A DNA stretch of 64,000 nucleotides from Lepidurus packardi (GCA_023053545.1 JAKZAN010000005.1:11594001-11658000); one strand, 5' to 3'. Shown: positions 48,910-62,738, counted from the first letter of the stretch. The notes: generated by a model from the letters alone, not told the origin. Program-made: numbers and translations.

Positions 48910-50584
48910 TCTGGAATTTTAATTGCAGAAGTTGGATCAATCATTTATACCTTTAAAATGATTGAGAAAGGGATCTTTCTGTCTTACCAATGCTTTTCTG
49001 TCTTACCAATACTTCTGTCTCTTGTTGGTTTGATTTATTTATGTTTCACTAAAACGCGACACGTACTTTATTGGGACCTTCTGTTGAAAGTATTCTACGA
49101 ATGTAATGCCTTGAAAATGATTAAGAGACTAATCATTTCTTCAATTCTAATAAACGTTTCCATTCTTTCCTCAATGTTACTGCATCATTTTTCTACATTA
49201 TACAGCGTAGGACGACGCCTCTAATGCATCTTCCATCATGACACATATTCTCAATAGTGTAATTGACAACTTATTGGTTAACTCAAGTCCAGCTTAAAGC
49301 TTTATACCTAAAAGAATCTGGAGTATCTTGTAGAGTTCAAATTTTATCATTTATATCAATCATTTTTATCAATCATTTATAGATACCTTTAAAATGATTA
49401 GGAAAGTGATCTTTCTTTCTTACCAATGCAACGCTTCTGTCTCTTCTTGGCCTGTTTTTTCACTAAAATGCGAACCGTATTTCCATACGTTTCTGTTGAA
49501 AATATTCTACGAACTTAATGCGTGGAAAATGATTAAACTTCGATTGTAGAACTAACTTGAAGTTAATAAAACGCAGTTGTAGAATGATACGGTTAATTTC
49601 ATTTTCAGTTTTCCACTTTGATCCCGTGTATTTCTCGAAGATATGACATGCAACAGCGACCAATAAGCAACAGTTGTGTTGGTTTTCGCTAAACAAAAAT
49701 AAACTTACTATGGAATATCTGAGACAGTTCGACAGCAATCACACATAAAAGACACAAATAAGCCCATCACCCTTATTTACGACTACACATCCTACATGGC
49801 GATATAGGGGCACACCAGTTTTTCATGAACCTCAACACGAACGAACATAAATAATGTCTTATTTTTATGTACTTCCTAGAATAAAAAGGTATCCCGTCCT
49901 TGGATGGAAGACTGCACAGTACTCGCAAACCAGTGTATGCTCTTATTGGGTCACACCAAACCACAGCACAAAGCTCCTCCCTTCGCACCAGAAGAAAACT
50001 GATCTCGGACCGAAAATAAAGTTTTCTTTTTAACTTTTAATATTGCACTCCTTAATAAGAACTTAAACAAAACCGCTTTGGCAAAGTTCTCAGAGTAGGC
50101 AAAAGAAAAAAAAAATGGTAAGAGAATATAAACTGGTATACAGATTAGTCGGTATACTGATTAGACAGTTATGGGATATAGATTGGTTTCAAAAACTCAA
50201 TACTTGGATTCCAATGGAAACTGGGCAAGATCAACAAAAAGCTAAACTTAGGCAAAACTTATAATTTCTGCCAAAAAAAAGATTTCACAAGGGTTTGACT
50301 CGAATCGCTAGGTTATTTTCTTTTTTTACTTTACGAGTAATTTTCAGACTTGTGCTGGTTTATCCGCTCCGAGAACCATCATTGTTTTCTGCAAGAACCG
50401 CGTGGCAGCAACTAAATAGATGCAGAATAGAATTAGTTACCGATTTCTGAAATTTCTAAAAGATTCTACAAGGATCTTAACAGGTTTCTAAAAATGTCAG
50501 AAAACACGTAATGTATACTTACGATGAAATCAAATTAAGGCAAATGGACGGAAAGTGCAGCGATATGACATTCAAAACATGACA
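48910..50584. other. Non-coding region with decayed duplicates of the 3' flank
   Basis: Block 48935-49125 (TACCTTTAAAATGATTGAGA..TCTTACCAATGC..TGTTGAAAGTATTCTACGAA) recurs at about 49371-49535 in diverged form. Open frames here have no domain support. The 3' UTR of the SLC7 gene probably begins at the right end. Confidence 0.65.
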
Positions 50585-53500
50585 CTATTTTTCTGGGGCT
50601 ACAACAACCATAAGTTTTTGCAGCAAGATCGTCAGTTCATCTAAAATACACACCCGTGCAAAACAAATCAAAATAGAGAAACAGAAAAAGGACAAAAAAT
50701 ATCACAACAATCTTATTCATTATCACAATCCTTTGCACATCCATGGAATTCAATCAAGATCAAACGCAATTAGCGATAGAGCAAAAACAACTTACCTAAC
50801 GCCTTTCGCACTATCCTTGGCTTGTTTTTCCAGTAAATAAATATAAGGTAGACTGGAACCCCCGAGAAGATCATTATGCAACCCATACCTACAAGCAAAC
50901 CGCCGTATTTAGATATACGTCATTAATTATGGCATAATTAGCCACCAAAAGGTATTTTTTGTCTTGGAAAAATGGAGCGGAAAATGGTATTTCTAAAGAT
51001 ATGTTTCTTTTCATCATGCGGGAAGTAGTAATTAAGTTATTGAAGAAAGAAAGTTAGTAAACATTGGGATCACGTGGCTTTGTTGACACGCCAATTGCCA
51101 TGGTAACCCGAGCTTTGTTTATTAAAGTTCGCTAGTAAACAAATAATTTGTTGACGTATCGATACATAGCGAAACATTAACCATGGTAACGAGCGTGGCC
51201 ACGCCATGTCACTTTTGTGACGTTTAGGAAACTTTGGAAGTTCAGAACGCTTGAATGGTAAATCAGGAAATTGTGGGAAAAAATTCATTGTTCTAGGATC
51301 CATGTCGACTGTAAGACCGTATCAGCTGCAAAAGTTAAACGGGACTTACCAGTTTCTACCGGCGAGGCAATCATGGGGACAACGGTGATAAATATCGTAC
51401 AAATAATGTAAATAATGGGGAAAATGAGATTGACTCGAATGGGTCTAGGTAAATCAGGTCTCTTCCATCTTAAATACGGAACGCAGACAACTGCCAAACC
51501 AATACTTAACTATAAATAAGCATATAAAAAAAATAAAATAACACAATTAATGTCAAAACTCGTTAAATTCTTGTAAAGTAGTTAAGTTGAAGGGATTTTT
51601 ACCCAGGTTGCGAATCCTACGTAGGTAATCAAGGCAAAAATGTTGGACGATGATAAATACAGCATGGATAAGAGCGCCTGTCCAAAACAACAACAGAAAT
51701 CGTTATTTTGCAAGAAATATGACTAAAACTTTTCTCCTTTTCTTTCTTACCATGACGATTACAGCTGGCGTAGGCGTTAATCGATTTATTTGGATCATGG
51801 TCAAAATCTCGGGCATTTGTCCTTCGAGTGCTCCAGCATAAAACAACCTAAATTAATACATGAAATATTTGAAAAATACAAGATGCATAGGTTAAACATT
51901 CGAAAACAATGGCTTAATAAAACAAAAACAAAACAAGAAAACTATAGAAAGATTATTCTAGAATTCTTAAGAAATCCTGTTTCCTACCGTGATGACGTCA
52001 TGAGCACTCCATTCACTGCTCCAAAGGTCGACATAGCAACTACAGAAATACAGAGAAATCATATCAGCATGTAAAAATGCCTCGGACTATACAATATCTA
52101 TTTTTTTTTTTTTTTTACCAAAAATTGGAATGATAAACGCCATTTTGCCGAACATTCGATCAGCAAAGGTTACAGCAACAGCTTTGGATCCGAGGACCTC
52201 AGCAGGCGATAACGTGGTATAGAAAGCAATGTTGGTAAACACGTAAGCAACCGTGACCAGAACCATCGAGATCGCAATAGCGCGCGGAAGATTCTTCACT
52301 GGATCTTTCAATTCTTCGATAACGAAATTGAGGTAATTCCTATGGGAAGGAAAAGCGTCAATTTAGACAATCTATTCTATGCAATAAGATTAAATGCTTA
52401 GAACCAAGCAGCTTAACCCTTACTACCGCACTAATCTAATTAGCTTAAACTTACAAGTAAAATTTCTTTAATTTCTTACGTGTAATACTTATTATACATG
52501 CACATGTACTAGAGCTTATACATGCACTTATTATACATTGTTAGGTGTAATACTTATTATACTTACTGTACATTAATATCATAATATTCATATGAAGAAT
52601 TTTAAGTTTAGAAATAGTCGAAAGAGATGAAATATAAATATATAAATAACGAATTAATTAATAAAAATGTAACCATCAGAATATCGTGTGCACCGAACTA
52701 TTAACTAGTATTTACAAATTCAAAAAATGGGCGTGGCTTAATCTTAAATTCTTCATTTGTACCCTTACCATCCATTGTAGGCGAATAATCCCGCGTAAAA
52801 CGATAACGCAATTTTGGTAACATCCGTTTCAGTATTTTCAAAAGTAAAGTGCTCGGTATGTCCTAAAAGAAGAATAAATAAAAAAAATGAAAAGAGGGAA
52901 AAAAGAAAGTTATTTACGCCAAGTCCTAAAAAGACATTCCATTTGCAAACAAAGCAATCCAAACAGTTTTTAACAGAAACTACTGCGCGCAGTGCCAGCA
53001 AAATACCCTGATCGATTACATTCCCAAACTCTCAAACTCCCTCTCTCTTATACCCTTTCCCGGTTTGCTGGTCTCAGCTAGTCAACTGAAATGAAGAGCT
53101 CTTCAGTAATACCCTAAACCGGTCCTTTACCCTCTCTTCCCGTTTCAATACCAAAGACGTTATCTTAGATACAAATACATCAGCACTTTTTGTCGCGGCA
53201 AATACGTTAAATATTCGCAAATAAACTTAATAATAATATAATAATAAATATGAAAATGCAATAAATCCCCAAATAATAATATATATTATTATTATTATTA
53301 ATTAGTTTTATATTACTATTTGGGTATATATATACCCAAATAATAAAATAAAAATAATTATAATATCTTATAGTAACACACAATAATAATAATATTAATA
53401 ATATAATACAATATAAATTAAAAGTCTTTGTACGGTTCAAGTTTTAATTTATACATCCAATCCCTCACCCAACCCTCTTTATGAAGAAATACACGATGGT

Positions 53501-55831
53501 AACAGGCTTAAGCGTCTAAGCCGTATTTAAAAACAATAAAGAAACATAATAATATTATGAACAAAATTGGAATTGTATTGTAAATGACGCTATTTATTAT
53601 AAGAATTTTCATGTAGTATATAAGAGTTTTCATGTAGTATATCACTCTAGCGTTATTACACTATTAGTGTAGTAACTAATGGTTCTGTATAGGATTGCTT
53701 TTGGTAGCATACGATTACTGCCAAAGAATACTATTACTGCAAATGAGGCGCGCTAAAAGCTGACGCTCAAGGGGCTTGGAACCGACAGATACGCCTCGAG
53801 GGCATTTCATCAGGTCGACATAGTCTTGCTGGCTTGTAGGACATTTCTATTATCTCGTAGGTCCCAGACCAGACGCATTTCCTTCTTTTTTTCTCGAAGG
53901 GAGAGAAAAATAAACAATCCTCCAAAAAGAAAAAAAAAAAAGCTTGCAAAAACTGGCAAAGTCTCCTTCATTGTTTCAAAGACCTTCGTTGTTTAAAACG
54001 ACCTGAAACTGATGGTTCACGAACGGCATTTCTGCCAATGAAAGGCATTTAGGTTCCCAATCGGATAAACACGAAAAGGCATTACAGTTGTTTGGGACAG
54101 TTTGCGAGTCCTTCTTGGATCTTCTCCCACTTCCACAGTTTGTTTTCTTGCGTTCGGTTTCCCTAGAACGAGGCATACAGATAGACCAAACAGAGAAAAC
54201 GTTCGCATGGCGTATTGCCCAATGACGCCGCCAGGAGACGGGGAGGGGCAAAGCATCCCCAACAACATGGTTTGAGGGTAAAATCTGATCGATACATTGG
54301 TGACGTCACGCAGATGTTTGACGCATAACAAAAGCTGTCTTATTTTCCCCTTTTTTTCATCTCCCTTCTTTTCTCTATTTCGGCAGAAGCTAACTAAAGC
54401 CCCCGCCCACCAAAGTACAACAAGAAGAGAAGGAGAGGAAAAGGACCCGAGCTGCACGTTTCTTACTACTTACAAGACACATCGAGGTTACGCGACACTT
54501 AGGTAGCCTAATAAGATTCTAAGATTTTGAACTTAATCACTTAAACGCGAGGCTTTCCCTGGCGTTTATTTCTCTTTAATTCCTCTAATTTAATAACAAA
54601 TTCTTCCCTTTGAACTTGCTGATACATCTTCGTTATTTTCGTAAGATGTAGCATCAATAGCTTACCTGTTGACAGCTGGTAAATTCCTGTACCCGCAATG
54701 ATAGCAAGGGCCAGTAGTTTGGCGTACGTGAAAGTGTCTTGGACGAAGGTCGACCATTTCACGTCCCAGCAGTTTATAAAGGTCAGGAAGCCTAAAAGGA
54801 CACACGAAACCCACCGCCATCTGTCATTTAAATGAGTTTCCGAGTTCAATTTGTCTGATAACTCTTGTTAAAGGACACTCGCATTCCTTATACCGAAAAA
54901 CACTTATAAAAACAAAGTTTTCTATCTCTTTTTAGTTTCCTTTTAGTTATTTTTGTCAATTATTTCCTCAATTCTAAATATTTTTTCAATTATTTATTCG
55001 ATTTTAATGTAATTTTTCTAAATTATGTGGCCTTAACTCACTCCAATTACTGCTTAGACTTTAAATTCAATGTTAAAACAATTAGTTTCCAATTATTTCC
55101 TCCATTCTAATAAGTTTTCTATTATTTTTGAATTGTAATGCAATTTTTTTCTAAATTATGTAGCGTAGGACAAAGCCTTCGACTTATCTTCTATAAACTT
55201 CTTCGATCATATCGAATTTCCTAAAAATTTCTTCCGTTTTAAATTACTTTTTTGAATTCTATCTTCCATTGGAGGTTTGAATTTCAAAGAGAGATGAGTT
55301 GATCCGAAATCACTTACAGATGCAGACGGCTGCCAAGAGCCTGAGGGCTTCATCTGGCGGGTCGCATTCGGGAAAGAAGGGCCTGAGGGCGTAGATCGAG
55401 AAAGTAAGTGCGACGATGGCTTGCGAACACGGTCGGACGATGAGCGCTTCGATCCAAAGTCGCATGAAAGCCATGAATGGGCCGAATGTCTCCATAATGT
55501 ACGCGTAATCCGCGCCGGTTTTCGTAATCATGCACCCGAGTTCGGCGTAGCAATAGGCGCCGATCATGGAGAAAATGCCTGAGGCGGTCCAGACAATGAG
55601 GGATAAGTTGACGCTACCGGTGTGGACCAAAACCCCCGAGGGCGACACGAAGATACCAGACCCAATAATGCTACCCACGATCACCGAGACTCCGTTCATC
55701 AAACTCATTTTGGCTTCCAGGCGAATGGCGCCATCGCCTTCGCCCTTCTTGGGGGTGGACGGGGTGATCACCTCGTGGGCGGGAGGGTCCGTTTGGGGTA
55801 CTTCCGAATACTTCGCGTCTTTAGTCGCCAT
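50585..55831 (-). CDS. SLC7-family L-type amino-acid transporter light chain
   Basis: Ten coding exons: 55831-55318, 54791-54666, 52862-52769, 52339-52119, 52039-51988, 51847-51751, 51677-51603, 51509-51350, 50888-50796, 50640-50585 (1,488 nt, 495 residues). The substrate-binding GSGIF motif is at residues 57-61 in [13 protein letters not shown]. The Cys that bonds the 4F2-type heavy chain is C156 in [11 protein letters not shown], as in LAT1's FPTCPVPEEA. Others are [55 protein letters not shown] and a C-terminal [13 protein letters not shown]. About 12 membrane spans are expected. The family (SLC7A5/6/7/8) exchanges large neutral or cationic amino acids and feeds TOR signalling. The subtype cannot be fixed from sequence. 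It is divergent from the sideroflexin pair. Confidence 0.93.
53200..53430. repeat. AT-rich simple repeat in an SLC7 intron
   Basis: AATAATAAT/ATTATTATT and TATATATATA runs form dyads around 53275-53345. It lies in the intron between exons 2 and 3 (54665-52863). Confidence 0.8.
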
Positions 55832-57447
55832 TTTTTTAACTAGTTTCTTCTTTTTGTAAACCAGTCACCTAGAAAGGAAGGCAAGTAGAATGTTTGTTTT
55901 AAAAAGTGTTGATTTGAACCCGACTATCGAAGGAACACGTTGTAATTGAAGTACAATCACCCTTTGCGGTTACGTGACGTCACAGGGTGCGTTAATGGGT
56001 TTTGACACGAAATGCAGGGCGTTGTTGCATCAGCTTGCGAATATTTAGCGAGAAACTGTTGTCTTTCGCATTTTAGAAGAGTTTTCCTCGAGGAAAAACG
56101 GCTAATTGTGCGAATTTGACAAGTTGAGCGAGTTGAGTGTCGGCGACCTAGAGTGGTTAGCGAGTGGACGCGTTTTAGTGCTTTGCTTTTAACCTTGTAC
56201 GGGTTACGCTACGTTGCACGTGTTTTCGCTTCCCACGCTACTACTATGAAAGGGATGCGGCTTGTCTGTACTAAAACTCTTTGGCTTTTCTCTCGCTTCC
56301 ATATGTCTGTTTTAGCTTTTACACAGTTGCAAAACACAGTTGGAACGTCACGGAAGGCGGAATTACCCAGAAAGTACTAAAGATATTTACCGGTTTTTGG
56401 GAAGGTTATTGAGTCCTAAAATACTGGGAATTTGCAAGGGGATTCACGAGCCAAACTGGCCCAAACTTCGGACGCTCGGTTTATAGAGAACTGGTCCTAG
56501 TGAGGGGAATTCGTGGCCGGATCACGGCCGGAAAAAGACGCATGAACCGGAGAGAAACCCCGCCTCCCAGCCCGAGCAACGTGTAATAAGAAAATAGCTA
56601 TTTATATCGTTATATCGAAGGCTTCTTAGGGATCGATAACTTGGAAAAACAGACCAAAAGGCTTTATAAAATAGTATAAGCTACATATAAGCTTCTTTTA
56701 TCTATCCTATTAATTTTATAAGAGAGATTGTTTCCATTTGTAGGCAGATATCATTAGCAAGGAAGTATTAAAGTATAAGGGTTGATTTATAAGGGATTTA
56801 TTTATCAGAAAGGGGATTATAGCGTGTAGTATCGAGTTTCTTAGTTTCGATTGCAATACCAAATCCAAGAGGCGGGACTTGAGCGTGCTTTGCGCACGGA
56901 AAAGAGTCGGAAAAGAGAATTAGCACGTAAACAAAGCTGGAAAAGTCAGGTAATTATTAACGCCAAACACGTTCGTCTTGGAAAGAAAGATAGGATTGTC
57001 TGTTAAATAGTTAAAATAAGCCTTGAGTGGCATCTGAAGGTGGTTTTCAAGGTTTTAGTACCTTGTTTGCTACTTTTTTGGAGTTGGTCACGAAGAATAA
57101 CATACTGCTTTAGGGCAAAATTTCCATAATTTCCATAAGCAGACGAGTTACAAAGTCCGTGCATACTTTAGCCTTCTGCCATTCGATCTTTTTGTTCTGG
57201 GAAGCCGGGAAAGAAACTCTTGATACTGGTTTCTGGCGTAACTGCGAACCAATGTCCAAGATCCAAATCAGCTTTTGGAAAAATTTTCTGGTTTCGAAGA
57301 ATTCTTGTCAGTGGCTTTACCCACACTTTTCTTGGTTAAACTAGGTTCATTGGTGAAGGAATTTCCAAGGTAAACGTGACGTTCATAATGATTATTGTTG
57401 CCAAAAAAAATTACTGATTTTTTTCGTTTCTTGAAAGGTTGCCAGTT
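55832..57447. other. Divergent intergenic region between SLC7 and the first sideroflexin
   Basis: It should hold both promoters. A TGACGTCA palindrome (CRE-type) lies at about 55975-55982. An acceptor-like TTTCTTGAAAG at about 57427-57437, just upstream of the sideroflexin ATG, hints at a 5' UTR intron there. No gene is supported inside. Confidence 0.5.
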
Positions 57448-59279
57448 ATGTCTGACGTAGGGCAAATCAAGATCAACGAGCCAAGATGGGACCAGAGCAC
57501 CTTTAGTGGCCGTGCAAAGCATTTCTTCGCTACCACGAACCCTTTGAATCTGCTTTGCACCAACCAAGAAGTTGAAAACGCTAAAAAAGTTGTTGATAAA
57601 TATAGGTAACAACTTTCTAAGACTAGTTTTTTTGTTTCTTCTACATTGTTTTACCATTTTTTACACGTTGTTCCGTAGGAAAGAAGGACAGTTCAATGGA
57701 TTGTCGGTTAATGAGCTATGGAGAGCCAAGAACATCTACGATTCTGCCTTTCACCCAGATACGGGCGAGAAAATGATCATTGTTGGTCGGATGTCAGCTC
57801 AAGTCCCCATGAACATGGTTATTACAGGTTGCATGATGACCTTCTACCGGTAACGCTAACGTTAGATTGCTTTTGCAAGAAAAAAACCTTCTAAAAAGAT
57901 GTTTTTGACGTAGAACCACTCCTGCCATTGTGTTCTGGCAATGGTTTAACCAGTCTTTCAATGCGGTGGTCAATTACACCAACAGAAGTGGCAATTCTCC
58001 CATCACGACCAAGTACAATCACTTTTTTTAATGGTTTTTCGTTGAATTTGCGAAATTACAACTTTATTCTATTAGGCAGTTAGCTACGTCGTATGCTCTG
58101 GCCACTAGTGGAGCCTTAATCACTGCCTTGGGCTTAAACAGCCTTACTAAAGTAAGTTAACAAGTTGCGTCAGGTCTTAGGGACCGGCTTTTGAGGTTAA
58201 GGGACCTCAACTTTCTTCACATCTTTCCCCAAAATCAGATGCCGGAAAGCTGATTAGTCAACAAAGTTAATTAGAAAACGGATGTGGTCATTAAAACCTT
58301 TTGGTTAGTTTTATTGACAACAGTTTCTCCTAGAATCCGTTTCCCAGTGACGTAAAACGTTACTTAAGAATACTGATAACGTTTAGCATTGTCTAAGTTA
58401 TTCTTCTTGATTGAAATTATCCTAATATTTTATATTAAGCCTAATTTTATATGTAAAGTTTAACATCATTACTCAGCAAGTTCATTTTTTGTTATTTATT
58501 AGCTTTCACAAGGGAATATAGCGATTGCGTTCAAAACGTAAACAATGAAATTCTTGGTCAAAACAAGCTATTGTCACGCCAATTGTCCTATAATCCTCAA
58601 ATTTTGGCTTTTTATTTAAGATTCCATAACACATATGCATTAAAATCCGGTCCTGATGTATGTGTTGCTTATGTTATGATAAAAGTTCTAGAAATTTCAG
58701 TACAAACTGCCAAATCTGTTTAAAATTCTCTTGGTGTATTTAACTTTTCCAGTCTATGCCACCTCTAGTGGGTCGTTTCGTGCCATTCGTTGCAGTAGCA
58801 GCTGCCAATTGCGTCAACATACCTCTCATGCGTATGCAGTAAGTTCCTTTTAGCTTAATTAGGTTTTCATAGGTATTAATAATCATTATTTTCCATTTTC
58901 TTCAAGTGAAATTTCAAACGGCGTACCTGTAACTGATGCTGAGGGCCGCGAATTGGGCAAATCCTCCATCGCTGCCAAAAGCGGAATTGCTCAAGTTGTT
59001 TTTAGTCGCATCGCCATGGCTTCCCCTGGGATGGTACTTCCTCCCTTCTTAATGAACTATATGGATCGTAAAGGCTTCTTCGTCCGTTACCCTTGGGCCC
59101 CTGCTCCATTACAAGTCGCCATTTGTGGTGTCCTCCTCACTTTCGCTACGCCACTGTGTTGCGCTTTGTTTCCGCAGAAAGCTTCCATTGCCGTTTCTAG
59201 TTTAGAGCCCGAGTTGCAAGCTGCCATTAACAAGTTAGACAATCCACCCAGTCGAGTTTACTTCAACAAAGGCTTGTAA
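57448..59279 (+). CDS. SFXN1: Sideroflexin 1/3-like mitochondrial serine transporter
   Basis: Six exons: 57448-57605, 57679-57849, 57914-58012, 58076-58151, 58753-58838, 58907-59279 (963 nt, 320 residues; human SFXN1 is 322). It keeps the family signatures: [11 protein letters not shown], the AFHPDTGEK motif, [55 protein letters not shown] and the ending VYFNKGL. Sideroflexins sit in the inner mitochondrial membrane. SFXN1 and SFXN3 import serine for one-carbon metabolism. Whether this is SFXN1 or SFXN3 cannot be decided, since invertebrates often have one copy. The next gene is a tandem paralogue with the same intron positions. Confidence 0.95.
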
Positions 59280-59904
59280 TTATAGCGAAAATCGAGCATT
59301 TCAGGGTGTATCGATCTAGATCTTCTATGGTTTAATGGTTCAACTTAACATACCTAGTGACGGTTTATATTGTACTTAACTTGTAGAGGTACAGCAGCAG
59401 CAAAACCAGTTGGGGACAGTGCAAATGAGTTAATCCTTACAAAGAAATACAAGAATCTATAATACAAAAGGCTTTTAATGCACTGTGCATTCCGTCGTAG
59501 GAAGCTTGCACGCATGCGAAATGTTTAGAGCGAGCTGGGAAGGGTAATACAACAAGGGCAGATTACATAAGCTATTAAGAATCCGATTTGGAACAGACTG
59601 TCCCAAACACGCTTCCAACTCGTGCCAGTTGGTACAATCGTTTAGATGCAGACCGGTTTAATACGCAGGATGATGTCATAAGTTGAAAAATAAATAAATA
59701 CGGCTGTGAAAAACAAGCCGGACGGAACCAGCCTGCAGTGGTTTTAAAACGCCTTTGGGCTCTATTGCACAACAATTTGCTTCCGGGCAAGTTCTCTAAG
59801 ACGCGTTCAAAAGTCCGAGCCGCCACGAGTTGGGGCTTTAGTATCGATTGTGAGCCGTACACGAACGCACGTACCTGAAAGCTAAGTGAAGTGAAAAGAT
59901 AACC
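59280..59904. other. Spacer between the two sideroflexin genes
   Basis: It holds the 3' UTR of the first gene and the promoter of the second; no other gene is supported. A minus-strand frame at 59575-60006 is a shadow that runs into the second gene's exon 1. Confidence 0.5.
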
Positions 59905-61986
59905 ATGGCTTTCTTGTTTTCCACGAAGAAGTCCCAAATTCATACCAACTGGCCTCATTTTCACGACCATGAAGATGAGCATGAAAGTGAACCGATCCCC
60001 ATCCATGTGGGGGATGACTCAGACGGTCATCTCAATACGTACGGCTCCAGAGTGTATTATTTTATGAAAACAACCAATCCCCTTAATTTGTTGTACTCGA
60101 ACGCGGAATTGCACCATGCTAAGAAGGTGGTTTCCCTCTACAGGTAAGAATAATCAATAACTGACCGGCAGTTGTTGTTTCATCGTTTCGCGGAGAATAA
60201 TCCAGTCTTTGTGATGACGTGCGACATAGGAAAGATCAAGAACTGAGCGGCATTACGGCTAAAGAATATTGGAAGGCCAAGTACATGTACGACTCGGCGT
60301 TCCATCCCGACACCGGTGAGAAACTACTCATCTTCGGACGAATGTCGGCCCAAGTTCCCGCCAACATGTTGATCACTGGATGCATGACAACAGCTCAGTA
60401 AGCTAAACTTTTTCATGACCAATTTCCCTTTTACAATTACGAATTCATCTTGTATCATGGTGCGTGAAGGTTTCCTTGTTGACTTTAACGCTTGCTTTAA
60501 CGATCACCTTATGGCTCGCTTTATGGGTAGTTTCAAAGATATCTTTCCTTTTCTTCTACAATGAAAGATAAAGCATATTGAATGGAAGAGGAACACCAAT
60601 GAACTAGCCTATGTTTACTTTAGGGGTGTTTGTCGTTTCCTTCCCCAATGACCTTTCCCCTGAAGGTCAACTTAAGTGGGTGGGTGTTTTCCCTTTTCTC
60701 GAACAATGTAAACGGGACATAATAACAAAGGTCTGAAAGGAGCTGTTACAAAAAAGGTTGTTGTTTCACTTTGCTTTCATGACCCGCACCATGATTATGA
60801 CACGTCATCATAGGTTTAGGTTCTAAGGTATTTTTCTGTCTCTTCAACAACGATAACCAACAATGAATCACCGTAGCTCTCGTGCTCAAGTGTTTTTCCT
60901 TTTTCGATAACAACCAAATGCGCATTTCTGTATCCTTCCTGTCCCATTTCTGTATCCTTCCTTTTCCTAACAAACAAAATTGGCACTAATTTTTTGTACT
61001 TAATGATGAATCATTCCAGGTCTACTGCAGCGATAGCGTTTTGGATTTGGGCCAACCGCAGTTTCAATTCCATGGTAACTTATTGTAATCGTAACGGAAA
61101 CGCTTCCGTCAGCAACTTGTAAGTTCCTTTTAAACCTCCTTTTTGTTATTTAAATGTAAAATAATATTGATTCAACTTTTATTTTCAGACAAGTCACAAG
61201 TTATTATGCTTTATCCACTGCAAGCGCTTTGGGTGTCCTCTTTGGCGCTAATTACATTGCCAAGGTAAAACCTCCTGCCCATTTGACATTGCCAAAGTTT
61301 CGTTTTTATTTATTTTATATTTTGGCTTTTAGACACTGCCCTTGGTACGCAGGTTCGTACCTTTCGCTGCAGTGTCAGTTGGAACTAGTATTAGCGTCCC
61401 AACCATGCGATCGAGGTAATGACGATCTTCAAGGAAGTTGTAACCATGTTAATGTGTTTTTGTTGTTTTTTCTTTCTTGGACGTCTTTCTTGTTTATGTG
61501 TAGTGAAATCCAGCAAGGAATTCCCATTGTTGACGACAACGGGCATCATCTGGGTTATTCTAGAGTGGCGGCTAAATGGGGGCTGGCTAAGGTTATTGCC
61601 ACGAGGATACTTATGACCGTACCAGGCATGGGTGAGTACGAAGCACCAAAACGAGTTTTAGCTTTCCATTTTTACTTACCTGCCTAAGGTGCCTGGAAAA
61701 CCTGACACCAATTTATCTTATGGAATTCCCAGTTTTCCCGCCGATGGTGATGAATAAGCTCGACAAGACCACCTTACTCAAGAAGCTGCCTTGGTTGTCT
61801 ACGCCGCTTCAAATCTTACTCTGTGGCTTATGCTTCGCGGTTGCGACACCTCTAGCCTGTGCTGCCTTTCCGCAACATTCTCCCATTGCGTTGAAATACC
61901 TGGAAAAGGAGTTGCAGCGAGAGATCATCGAAAAGAGTAGCACGGAAACTCCTCCCGAAATCGTTTTCTACAACAAAGGCTTGTAA
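59905..61986 (+). CDS. Diverged sideroflexin paralogue with His/Asp/Glu-rich N-terminus
   Basis: Seven exons: 59905-60143, 60230-60397, 61020-61118, 61189-61264, 61333-61415, 61504-61631, 61733-61986 (1,047 nt, 348 residues). Five of the six introns match the neighbour in position and phase. Conserved parts are [37 protein letters not shown]-type, [13 protein letters not shown] and VFYNKGL. The first 45 residues are an extension with [13 protein letters not shown] and seven His. The segment [17 protein letters not shown] replaces [17 protein letters not shown], losing the conserved N-C-x-N-x-P. An extra intron splits the last exon. It is probably a mitochondrial inner-membrane carrier, with substrate changed or unknown. 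Confidence 0.92.
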
Positions 61987-62738
61987 GGAAGGTAAAACCC
62001 TGTAAACTTCTCTTATCTACGGGAAGTTTCCATGGGTGTCCTCCCATTCCCTCCAAAAACCCAAGAGAAAGATGGCATTTATCAAAACGCAACAAGGTTT
62101 TAATACTTAGAAAATGGTATTGTATTTAAGTATAAATATTTTGGACAAAATTACAGCGCCAGCACGCTGGTACTGTGGTTTATGGTCACGTGGCCTTTCA
62201 ACACTTGGTGTTGCAATTTCTGTAATCGAAAAACAGAACGCACATTGGATTATATTATTCCAAAAAAATACAAATTTTTAATTTTAGATCGTGTTTTTGT
62301 TTACTTTGTGGTACATTTTCGCCATGGCTTGGTTGGTTTGAATCCTTCGTTGCTTCTTAACCTCACCCAAACGGTACTGCGAAGGACAAACGTTCGTCAC
62401 CCATTTCGCGGTTTGCTGTTTGAGTTCCTTTGTCGTAAACAACCGCGGGATTTCTTTAACCCCCAAAATTATTAGTACAAAACTAATTTTTTGGTAACAT
62501 TTCTTTTGTAACATTACTTAACGGAGATAACGGTGGAACTGGCCTCGAATTCAAGGAAAAATTCATCAATTTTTCCTGACGCAATTCGCTTTTCAGTATG
62601 CGCATGTCACGTGCAAACCGCAGGAATTTACAACGCGTTTCTGCTCGAGCTATGAAATCGGGTCTTTTGCATCTCAAGGCGGCCTACCTCCCAAAAAACC
62701 CAAGAAAAAAAAAACGTTTATAAAAAAAACCCACCAAC
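61987..62738. other. Convergent intergenic stretch
   Basis: It should carry the 3' UTRs of the second sideroflexin and of the right-edge gene. Nothing else is visible. Confidence 0.5.

Noticed and set aside
57268-57657. 129-codon minus-strand frame
   Set aside because: It overlaps the first sideroflexin exon in antisense and has no domain support.
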